A stretch of DNA of 9,554 nucleotides from Chlamydiota bacterium (GCA_029556005.1 JAKQGT010000175.1:1-9554), one strand, 5' to 3'; counted from the stretch's first letter, positions 1 through 4,876 are shown. Made by a program: numbers and translations. The notes: generated by a model from the letters alone, not told the origin.

Positions 1-462
1 GGAACACGCCTCCAATATCAGACCGATAATCAGCTGATGTGGGGTGTGGGAGGGCGGATCATCTTAGTCTATTGGGAGGAGATGATCATGGGGGTGAATG
101 CCCTTTACTGTGGCTCCCATCTGACGATAGATAGGATTATCGATAACGGGATTCCCCGCCTATCAGATGGGGCCCGTCTCAAATACTATGAATGGCAGAT
201 TGGGGTCAGTTTTTCACGTGAAATAGGCCCATTGATCCCATATTTAGGGCTAGCCTATGCTTCTATGCGTACCAACCTCTATAATGTTCCTAACGATCCC
301 TCCTATCTTTTCCAGATAGCCGATGAAGACCTCAAGAACCGGGAGCCCTTTATCCTCTTTCTGGGAGTAGGCCTGACTAAAGGGCAATTTGTCTCCTTCA
401 ATCTAGAGTCTCGCTTAGTGGGTGAGAAAGCTATCACCTTGTCTGGAAACATAAGATTTTAA
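1..462 (+). CDS. MOMP-like outer-membrane beta-barrel protein, C-terminal part (5' end outside window)
   Basis: The frame is open from base 1 (Gly-Thr-Arg-Leu-Gln...) to the TAA at 460-462, so this is the last 153 residues of a longer gene and not a gene starting at the internal ATG at 37. The visible part aligns with the C-terminal half of the complete MOMP-like protein at 3107-3880: DNQLMWGVGGR here against HDQFMWGIGVR there, YYEWQIGVSFS against YNEWQVGLGAA, IPYLGLAYA against FPYIAVKYS, ESRLVGEKAITLSGNIRF against EARVIDEQSITLAADVKF. Alternating hydrophobic strands and a final Phe are the usual beta-signal of outer-membrane barrels handled by BamA. The role, a surface porin or structural barrel of the chlamydial envelope, is inferred from the family. 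No clear hairpin terminator follows it; a run of nine T at 493-501 lacks a convincing stem. Confidence 0.8.
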   Translation, partial: GTRLQYQTDNQLMWGVGGRIILVYWEEMIMGVNALYCGSHLTIDRIIDNGIPRLSDGARLKYYEWQIGVSFSREIGPLIPYLGLAYASMRTNLYNVPNDPSYLFQIADEDLKNREPFILFLGVGLTKGQFVSFNLESRLVGEKAITLSGNIRF

Positions 463-601
463 TTTTCTGTATCTTACATTTTTTATTTAAAATTTTTTTT
501 TGAATTGCAAAAATCACAAGTAATTAACAATCAACACATTATTAATCATCTAAATTCAAAACAAACTCTATATAAACATCTTACAAAAAATAAATAATTA
601 A

Positions 602-630
602 TTTAAATTAAAATAATAATTTGTTATAAT
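602..630 (+). promoter_or_regulatory. Probable sigma-66/70-type promoter of the A/B array
   Basis: A perfect TATAAT lies at 625-630. The hexamer 17 bases upstream is TTTAAA (602-607), a poor match to TTGACA, with an all-A/T spacer. Weak -35 boxes with AT-rich spacers are common in chlamydial promoters. Transcription would start near 637, giving a leader of about 50 bases before the ATG at 686, which has AGAGG six bases upstream. In DNA this AT-rich chance matches are easy, so the exact start is uncertain. Confidence 0.5.
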
Positions 631-641
631 ATTAACAAATT
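618..641. promoter_or_regulatory. Palindrome covering the -10 box, possible operator
   Basis: AATTTGTTA (618-626) and TAACAAATT (633-641) are perfect inverted repeats of nine bases separated by six, and the TATAAT at 625-630 sits in the middle. A dimeric repressor bound here would block polymerase. The arms contain one G/C pair each, so they are not pure A/T, but the surrounding AT-richness raises the odds of a chance palindrome. No candidate repressor gene is next to it. Confidence 0.3.
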
Positions 642-685
642 TGAAAATAAAAACAAATTAAAAATAAGAAAGATAGAGGTTAAAT

Positions 686-1294
686 ATGGCATCAAGTATT
701 TCGCGGGCGTTACGAGCTACGCCTCAGCTAATCAGACTTTCATCAGTTAGTAGACAAGCTGTCGTCGCTAAAGCCAAGGAAGCATTTAAGCGTAAAATGA
801 TAGAAACAGGAGAGCCTGATCCTCGTGGCGCTCTCATTTTAGAACATAACCATCCAGAACATGTTCAAGCTAAATGGCAGTCGTTTGGATATCATGCAGG
901 ACCAAGAGATGATTGGGAAACGCAAATGCAAAAAGGGCGCGTTGATAATATCGGGCTTGATTTTTACTTTGGGCCCCGCACTGTTGATGGAGCAAAAATT
1001 GCAGCCCATTTTGGAGCGAAAGATGGATTAAAAGAGGGTGGCTATAAAGAAGCAGTGATTCTTGATATTGCTTCCAGTCAACCCACACACCGCAATGAAG
1101 AATTCGGCACCCTCTATGTTCACGCAAGTGATGAAACCTATATTACGGGTGCTCATAAAATTTCCGAAAAATGGTTGGAATATTCTCAAAATCCTAGTTT
1201 GCAAATGGGATTGAGCACGAGAGTTAGACTTGGAGTAGATGTTGCTGTAGACGTTTTACTCGAAGAAATGGATAAAGTCTCTGCAGATCATTAA
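686..1294 (+). CDS. Array protein A1, putative PARP/ADP-ribosyltransferase-fold protein with presequence-like N-terminus
   Basis: This 202-residue protein has no family I can name with certainty. Residues 1-31 contain R7, R10, R17, R23, K29 and K31 and no Asp or Glu, and begin MASSISRALRATPQLIRLSS, which resembles a mitochondrial targeting presequence; it could equally be a type III secretion leader. The conserved core follows: ILEH (51-54), GYHAG with H70, KGRVDNIGLDFYF (83-95) with Y94, AAHFGAK (106-112), hydrophobic strand AVILDI (123-128) and NEEFGT (137-142). In PARP-like enzymes the order is H in WHG, Y in GIYF and E in NEY; here T142 takes the Glu place. The tail after 165 (NPSLQMG) occurs only in A-type proteins. 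The ATG has AGAGG six bases upstream, and a strong terminator follows the stop. Membership in the array family is sure; the enzyme activity is a hypothesis. Confidence 0.8.
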   Translation: MASSISRALRATPQLIRLSSVSRQAVVAKAKEAFKRKMIETGEPDPRGALILEHNHPEHVQAKWQSFGYHAGPRDDWETQMQKGRVDNIGLDFYFGPRTVDGAKIAAHFGAKDGLKEGGYKEAVILDIASSQPTHRNEEFGTLYVHASDETYITGAHKISEKWLEYSQNPSLQMGLSTRVRLGVDVAVDVLLEEMDKVSADH

Positions 1295-1313
1295 CAAGTT
1301 AAGGAAAATCATT

Positions 1314-1344
1314 AAAAGAGGAGTCTTGAAAAGACTCCTCTTTT
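1314..1344 (+). terminator. Rho-independent terminator after A1 (possible attenuator for B1)
   Basis: AAAAGAGGAGTCTT (1314-1327) pairs perfectly with AAGACTCCTCTTTT (1331-1344), giving a stem of up to 14 bp with a small loop and a short U tract at the end of the 3' arm. The Shine-Dalgarno sequence of the next gene starts only seven bases later (1351), so B1 either depends on read-through or has a promoter inside A1. The hairpin is nearly symmetrical and could also work on the minus strand. Confidence 0.85.
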
Positions 1345-1350
1345 GTTAAG

Positions 1351-1356
1351 AAGGAG
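1351..1356 (+). promoter_or_regulatory. Ribosome binding site deciding a GTG start for B1
   Basis: AAGGAG at 1351-1356 is a near-consensus Shine-Dalgarno sequence five bases before the GTG at 1362. The next in-frame ATG (1395) has no such site, so GTG 1362 is the better start. Confidence 0.75.
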
Positions 1357-1361
1357 AGAGT

Positions 1362-1784
1362 GTGGTTAGTAGAATCATAAACGAAGTAAGAGTTATGGGG
1401 ACGAATTGGCTCTTTGGCGGGCCCAAGGGAAAGCTGATTTATGAAAACCCCAAAATCCCTCCGGCTCTCTTTAAAGGATTTCATGGCACTCTCTTAAGTA
1501 GAGTGGATGGACAGCTCCACAAAGGGCGCTTTGATAATCAGGGACGTGACATCTATTTCGTTCCTAAATACACCCCTAATGCAGCAACAAAAGCTGCTTT
1601 TTGGGCGGGAGAATGTCCTAAGCAGGGGGTTATTCTGGAAGTAGGAATGGAAGAATTTCCTACTAAAAATCATGTTTTCAATACCTATCTCTCTCCTAGG
1701 GGAGAAGATCAAAAGGTCTATATTATCCGCGGCTGGCTCCTAAATGAAGAATGGCTTGAGCGCGCATGGCACCACCGGTGCTAG
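1362..1784 (+). CDS. Array protein B1, short-form putative PARP/ADP-ribosyltransferase-fold protein
   Basis: This 140-residue protein is a shorter paralogue of A1 and A2, lacking the basic N-terminal leader and the NPxLQMG tail. In order it has GKLIYEN (23-29), GFHGT with H41, QLHKGRFDNQGRDIYF (51-66) with Y65, the Ala-rich segment AATKAAFWAG (74-83), hydrophobic strand GVILEVGM (89-96) and HVFNTYLSPRG (104-114) with T108 at the PARP glutamate position. The HGT motif plus DIYF, Ala-rich helix and ILEV strand is the closest match in the array to a PARP catalytic core. It ends GWLLNEEWLERAW-HHRC. The start is GTG, chosen for its strong AAGGAG site. It sits right behind the A1 terminator and 36 bases before A2, so B1 and A2 are probably transcribed together. 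Function unknown; the ADP-ribosyltransferase assignment is inference. Confidence 0.8.
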   Translation: MVSRIINEVRVMGTNWLFGGPKGKLIYENPKIPPALFKGFHGTLLSRVDGQLHKGRFDNQGRDIYFVPKYTPNAATKAAFWAGECPKQGVILEVGMEEFPTKNHVFNTYLSPRGEDQKVYIIRGWLLNEEWLERAWHHRC

Positions 1785-1820
1785 AACCAATAAGAAAAAT
1801 ATATCAACAGAGGGTTTAAG

Positions 1821-2339
1821 ATGAGTTTTTTAACAAGACTAGGTGCGGCACGAGCTGCTTTTTCAAAGTCACTTTTGAGTACTGGTGAGCCGTGTGCTAT
1901 AGGAAAAAAAATTTTAGAGCATCAAATTCCACAAGATGTGGTCAAAAGAATACAATCTATTGGATGGCATGCAGGCCCTAAAGACAAATTAGACAGTCAA
2001 ATACAGCAAAGACGCTTTGATGACTTAGGAATTGATCTTTACTACGCCAAAGATGCGCGTCACGCAGCCCATTTTGGAGCAAAGGATATCGATCCTACAA
2101 CAGGGAGTTTCAAAGAATCTGTCCTTGTTGAAGTGGTCTCAACTGAAGTTTCACAATCCAATGAGCAATTTGGACACTATTATGTTCCAAGTGGACCAGA
2201 GAACTTTATTGGAAGAGTTCATGAAATCAGTGAAGACTATATGAGAGTTGCGAGAAACCCAAAATTGCAAATGGGCATAGGAGAGAGAACCTATATTGCT
2301 CTTAATGAAGCTTATAGCGTTCTTACGAATCAAGATTAA
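1821..2339 (+). CDS. Array protein A2, putative PARP/ADP-ribosyltransferase-fold protein
   Basis: This 172-residue protein is a close paralogue of A1. Residues 1-22 (MSFLTRLGAARAAFSKSLLS then TG) carry R6, R11 and K16 and no acidic residue, again like a short mitochondrial presequence. Then come TGEP (21-24), ILEH (31-34), GWHAGP with H50, RRFDDLGIDLYY (64-75) with Y74, AAHFGAKD (82-89), strand SVLVEVVS (100-107) and NEQFGHYYV (114-122). Here the PARP glutamate position is H119 where the other copies have Thr. The A1 insertion between Y94 and the AAHFG helix is shorter here. The tail NPKLQMG (146-152) matches A1. The ATG has AGAGGG (1809-1814) six bases upstream, the same spacing as A1. A strong terminator follows. 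Role unknown; possible secreted effector. Confidence 0.8.
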   Translation: MSFLTRLGAARAAFSKSLLSTGEPCAIGKKILEHQIPQDVVKRIQSIGWHAGPKDKLDSQIQQRRFDDLGIDLYYAKDARHAAHFGAKDIDPTTGSFKESVLVEVVSTEVSQSNEQFGHYYVPSGPENFIGRVHEISEDYMRVARNPKLQMGIGERTYIALNEAYSVLTNQD

Positions 2340-2355
2340 CTTTAATTAAAAGATG

Positions 2356-2388
2356 AGGCACAACTTTTGATTGTTGTGCCTTTTTTTT
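2356..2388 (+). terminator. Rho-independent terminator after A2
   Basis: AGGCACAAC (2356-2364) pairs perfectly with GTTGTGCCT (2373-2381) around an eight-base loop, followed by T at 2381-2388. It starts 17 bases after the A2 stop codon, in the same relative place as the terminator behind A1 although the stem sequence differs. Confidence 0.9.
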
Positions 2389-2400
2389 AAAAAAATTAAA

Positions 2401-2547
2401 ATAATAAGGCGAAAAGAAGGTGATGCACAAAAAGTAAAAATTTTACGTGCATGGGAAGTCGATCCTAATTGGAAAGAGCGCGCTTGGGAGCAGAAACAAA
2501 CGCCTTCTGTTTTTCAGTCGATAAGGGATTATTTTTTAGAAGAATAA
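2401..2547 (+). pseudogene. 3' remnant of a third B-type array gene
   Basis: In the frame ending at TAA 2545-2547 the translation after 2407 reads RRKEGDAQKVKILRAWEVD, then PNWKERAWEQKQTPSVFQSI and a short acidic end. It matches the C-terminus of B1 (PRGEDQKVYIIRGWLLNEEWLERAW) and B2 (PRGSDVTVLRAWKVSDLFKERAW). Everything upstream, including the HGT and DIYF motifs, is missing: the frame is blocked by a TGA at 2368-2370 inside the A2 terminator, and no start codon with a ribosome binding site is present. The last 19 residues after ERAW have no counterpart in B1 or B2. I read it as a B gene placed after A2 that lost its 5' part by deletion. The left boundary is approximate. Confidence 0.75.
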
Positions 2548-2602
2548 AAACCTTTCTCATCCAGGGCTACATGTGCTATCCTATCTTCCGTACAAAATGT
2601 AT

Positions 2603-2608
2603 GGGAGG
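2603..2608 (+). promoter_or_regulatory. Ribosome binding site of B2
   Basis: GGGAGG at 2603-2608 lies five bases before the ATG at 2614 and fixes that start. No convincing promoter is visible in the 66 bases between the remnant (stop at 2547) and this site. Confidence 0.65.
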
Positions 2609-2613
2609 CTCCT

Positions 2614-3042
2614 ATGGCACTAAGAGTTGGTTTAGCTTTCAAAAATTATTTATTCGAAGCTTTGGGTTCAAGACCCGCTGTTTGTGGGAAAATGATTTAT
2701 GAAAACCTCACGCGTTCTGGAGGAGATTATTCTTATACAGGAATCCATGGAACCCGCCTTCACCGCGTTCAGAAGCAATTAGAAAACGGGTCTCTTCATA
2801 AGACAGAACAAGATGTTTACATCTACCCCAATTGGCCCTGGAATCATTCACGAGCTGCCTACTGGGCGGGGAATGCAGATGATGCGATCATTCTTGAATT
2901 AGGTTCAAATGAGCGTCCTATTCCTAATCGGGTTTATAACACAATATGTTTTCCCAGAGGAAGTGATGTTACTGTTTTAAGAGCCTGGAAAGTGTCCGAT
3001 CTTTTTAAGGAAAGAGCTTGGAGAAACGCGCCTAAAGAATAG
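2614..3042 (+). CDS. Array protein B2, short-form putative PARP/ADP-ribosyltransferase-fold protein
   Basis: This 142-residue paralogue of B1 keeps GKMIYEN (25-31), GIHGTRLHRVQKQL with H45, the DVYIYP segment with Y69, SRAAYWAG (79-86), strand AIILELGS (91-98), RVYNTICFPRG (106-116) with T110 and an ERAW ending (133-136). The middle block has drifted: KGRxDNxGxD of the other copies has become NGSLHKTEQD, losing the two glycines and the Arg, so B2 is the most divergent intact copy at that loop. The N-terminus (MALRVGLAFKNYLFEALGSR) is mildly basic and amphipathic but contains Glu15. It is the last array gene; a terminator follows its stop at 3069-3093. Function unknown; family membership by comparison with B1 is firm. 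Confidence 0.8.
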   Translation: MALRVGLAFKNYLFEALGSRPAVCGKMIYENLTRSGGDYSYTGIHGTRLHRVQKQLENGSLHKTEQDVYIYPNWPWNHSRAAYWAGNADDAIILELGSNERPIPNRVYNTICFPRGSDVTVLRAWKVSDLFKERAWRNAPKE

Positions 3043-3068
3043 GTAAACGTACCAACTTACTGATCTCT

Positions 3069-3093
3069 CTTGCTTTTCGCAAGTGTTTTTTTT
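3069..3093 (+). terminator. Rho-independent terminator after B2, close to the next gene start
   Basis: CTTGC (3069-3073) pairs with GCAAG (3079-3083) around TTTTC, with eight T at 3086-3093. The stem is short (5 bp) but the T tract is good. The ATG of the MOMP-like gene comes only 14 bases after the T run, so that gene may be read through this hairpin. Confidence 0.65.
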
Positions 3094-3106
3094 AATATCC
3101 AGCAGT

Positions 3107-3880
3107 ATGAAGAAATGGCTATTTCTATTGGGTATTTCCCACTCTGTTTTTGGAATGTATATGGGCAATCCTGTCCTTCCGAGTGTGATTGAGGAAGGTT
3201 TTTTCTTCTGTAAAGAGAATGGATTTTCTGTGAAGGCGGGCTATCAGCGGGATTGGGTGTTTGATCGAGAGATGAAAGGGGTTTCAAAAGTTTCTGGACG
3301 GATGGATGACTTCGAATTCCTCTCTGATCAAGGGGTTTTGACGTTTAATATCATCGATCGAGTGGAAGTTTATGGCTCGGCTGGAGCGATGCGCATCTCT
3401 GCATCCCATAGACCGATGAAAACTGTACGTAATGTCTATGAATCTCATGACCAGTTTATGTGGGGTATTGGAGTGCGAGGCCTTTTTGCCACTTGGGGGA
3501 AAGGCTTTTTCGGAGTGGATATTGCTTATGAGCATGCCCATCCTACAATGAAGTGGATGACGACCAATGGAGTCCCTGTTCAACCCAAGGCCGGATCTAA
3601 GATCACCTATAATGAATGGCAAGTGGGGTTAGGCGCGGCTTATCAAATCGAACTTTTTTTTCCTTATATCGCAGTGAAATACTCGAATGCGGGAGGGCAA
3701 TTTAAGCATTTGCCTACAGGTTTTATTCCCAACTCTCGCCACTTCAAAACCAAAAATCGCCGTAAATTTGGCATGGCTTTAGGAACGACTCTGTCCACAG
3801 GGTCTCGGTTTTCTGCTAGTGTAGAAGCGCGTGTCATTGATGAGCAGTCGATAACCTTAGCAGCAGACGTTAAATTCTAA
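3107..3880 (+). CDS. MOMP-like outer-membrane protein
   Basis: This 257-residue protein begins with a Sec signal peptide, MKKWLFLLGISHSVFG, followed by MYMGNPVLPSVIEEG and later FSVKAGYQRDWVFDREMKG. That matches the mature N-terminus of chlamydial MOMP (GNPAEPSL..G, then GYYGDFVFDR). The rest is alternating beta strands ending in ITLAADVKF with the terminal Phe of a Bam-assembled barrel. It is much shorter than classic MOMP (about 390 aa) and lacks obvious long variable loops, like the small MOMP-like proteins expanded in Simkania-type chlamydiae. I start at the ATG 3107 because it gives the signal peptide; a GTG at 3083 lies inside the terminator hairpin. No strong Shine-Dalgarno is visible. 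The stop overlaps the next start (TAATG), so it is translated together with the patatin-like lipoprotein. It is related to the partial gene at 1-462. Confidence 0.85.
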   Translation: MKKWLFLLGISHSVFGMYMGNPVLPSVIEEGFFFCKENGFSVKAGYQRDWVFDREMKGVSKVSGRMDDFEFLSDQGVLTFNIIDRVEVYGSAGAMRISASHRPMKTVRNVYESHDQFMWGIGVRGLFATWGKGFFGVDIAYEHAHPTMKWMTTNGVPVQPKAGSKITYNEWQVGLGAAYQIELFFPYIAVKYSNAGGQFKHLPTGFIPNSRHFKTKNRRKFGMALGTTLSTGSRFSASVEARVIDEQSITLAADVKF

Positions 3881-4815
3881 TGAGAGTTTTAAAGTATTTA
3901 GTTCTTTTCGCTATTCTAACAACTGGGTGCCACTCTTTGAAAGTTTCTCAGAGTGAGCCCGAACCCCTTCCTTGGATTGAGCCTCCAAGAGCTCCTGTTA
4001 AAGTAGCCCTTGTTTTAGGGGGTGGGGGTTCCAAAGGACTCGCTCACTTAGGAGTCCTTTATGAACTTGAGCAAGTGGGGATCCATCCCGATCTCATCGT
4101 GGGGTGCAGCTCGGGAGGAATTGTCGGAGCTCTCTATGCAGACGATCCCCATGTCAAGCGGCTTGAACCCCTCCTCATTGGCTTAAAAAAATCCGATTTG
4201 ATCGATTTTTCTTTTTTTGCATCCAAATATGGTTTGGTCAAAGGGTATTCGCTGCGGAACTTTTTAGAAAAAGAACTCAAGGCTCACTATTTTGAGGAGC
4301 TCAAAATTCCTCTCATTGTTGTCGCTACTGATTTAAAAACGGGGGAGTTGATTGAGCTCGGAGGAGGGGAGATTATCCCAGCTTTGATAGCTTCAGCAGC
4401 TGTTCCCGGTGTTTTTAAGCCTGTAAAATACTTGGGGCGCTATTTAGTGGATGGGGGGGTGGCAAACCCGATTCCCGTTGAAGTGGCAAAAAAATTCCAT
4501 CCTAAGGTGATTATCGCCGTAGATGTGGGAGAAGAACTGGGAACGGAAGATCCCCTTCACTTTTTTGGGATTGCTAGGCGAGGGGTGAATATTTCCCATC
4601 GAAAGCTTTCAGAATATGTCACGCGCAGTGCGGATGTTGTGATTCGCATGCGTTTCCATGATCTAGGGTTATTCTCAGATGCCTATAACCAAGAAATCTA
4701 TGATCATGGGCGCACTAAAGCGCGAGAAGCTCTCCCCCAAATCGAAAAAATCATCCATGATCGCCTCCATCAGAGCAAAGATTTAGGATTTCCCACCTGG
4801 ATGATGATCGAGTGA
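3880..4815 (+). CDS. Patatin-like phospholipase, probable lipoprotein (RssA/NTE type)
   Basis: The 311-residue protein has a lipoprotein signal peptide with Cys17 after LTTG, so it is probably lipid-anchored in the envelope. The patatin domain follows. The oxyanion loop is GGGGSKG (47-53), the nucleophile elbow is G75-C-S-S-G79 with Ser77, and the catalytic dyad partner is Asp191 in DGG (191-193), next to ANPIPV, all typical of patatin/PNPLA hydrolases. The family cleaves acyl esters of phospholipids or lysophospholipids; the substrate here is unknown. It uses Lys where most members have Arg in the oxyanion loop, a mild change. The start codon shares one base with the MOMP-like stop and has no clear Shine-Dalgarno, so translational coupling is likely. 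The chlamydial setting, next to outer-membrane proteins, suggests envelope lipid turnover or host membrane attack. Confidence 0.88.
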   Translation: MRVLKYLVLFAILTTGCHSLKVSQSEPEPLPWIEPPRAPVKVALVLGGGGSKGLAHLGVLYELEQVGIHPDLIVGCSSGGIVGALYADDPHVKRLEPLLIGLKKSDLIDFSFFASKYGLVKGYSLRNFLEKELKAHYFEELKIPLIVVATDLKTGELIELGGGEIIPALIASAAVPGVFKPVKYLGRYLVDGGVANPIPVEVAKKFHPKVIIAVDVGEELGTEDPLHFFGIARRGVNISHRKLSEYVTRSADVVIRMRFHDLGLFSDAYNQEIYDHGRTKAREALPQIEKIIHDRLHQSKDLGFPTWMMIE

Positions 4816-4843
4816 TTGCTCGAAATCCTTTTCTGTAGTAACC

Positions 4844-4876
4844 TGTCTCTCATTTTTCATTGGAAATGTTGAGACA
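4844..4876 (+). promoter_or_regulatory. Hairpin occluding the porin start region
   Basis: TGTCTC (4844-4849) pairs with GAGACA (4871-4876), and CATTTTT (4851-4857) pairs with GGAAATG (4862-4868) using two G-U pairs, with a CATT loop and a small internal loop. The A of the porin ATG (4876) is in the stem, and any ribosome binding site would be too. No T run follows, so it is not a terminator. It may restrain translation initiation or act as a processing site in the operon transcript. Confidence 0.4.

Larger units (their letters stand above)
463..685. other. Extremely AT-rich intergenic leader
   Basis: These 223 bases separate the truncated MOMP-like gene from the A/B array and contain about 32 G or C (about 14%), far below the flanking genes. 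No open frame of note is present. The stretch holds the best promoter in the window (602-630), a palindrome over its -10 box (618-641) and the ribosome binding site AGAGG (675-679) for the first array gene. Long A and T runs could act as an UP element or as a site for nucleoid proteins, which is inference. It may also mark the left edge of an inserted segment. Confidence 0.7.
686..3042 (+). other. Tandem array of paralogous ADP-ribosyltransferase-like genes (A1-B1-A2-remnant B-B2)
   Basis: Four intact genes and one 3' remnant of a single family lie head to tail. A1 and A2 share TGEP, ILEH, HAGP, AAHFGAKD and NPxLQMG, plus an identical 17-base stretch (1001-1017 and 2064-2080). B1 and B2 share KLIYEN/KMIYEN, HGT, AAFWAG/AAYWAG, PRG and an ERAW ending, plus an identical 14-base stretch (1436-1449 and 2694-2707). 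A1 and B1 are themselves related: QMQKGRVDNIGLDFYF against QLHKGRFDNQGRDIYF. The order suggests a repeated unit of A, terminator, B. The array lies between two MOMP-like genes that were probably once neighbours. A PARP-like fold is inferred from motif order only. Confidence 0.75.

Noticed and set aside
505..580. Additional promoters upstream in the AT-rich leader (TTGCAA, TATAAA matches)
   Set aside because: No pair of boxes has proper spacing, and such matches are expected by chance at this base composition.
2469..2702. Open frame of 77 codons between A2 and B2
   Set aside because: It overlaps the B remnant and the start of B2 in another frame, lacks a ribosome binding site and shows no protein-like pattern.
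686..3042. A and B as toxin-antitoxin pairs
   Set aside because: The alternating order is suggestive, but A and B are homologous to each other and neither looks like an antitoxin or immunity protein.
686..3042. Insertion sequence or integron-like cassette array
   Set aside because: No transposase, integrase, terminal inverted repeats or recurring attachment-site-like repeat separates the genes; the two terminators differ in sequence.
3083..3106. GTG start extending the MOMP-like protein by eight residues
   Set aside because: It lies inside the terminator hairpin and T run, and would place MFFLISSS ahead of a normal MKKW signal peptide.
4809..4822. CGAG...CTCG hairpin around the patatin stop as a terminator
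   Set aside because: Only four base pairs and no adjacent T run; too weak to call.
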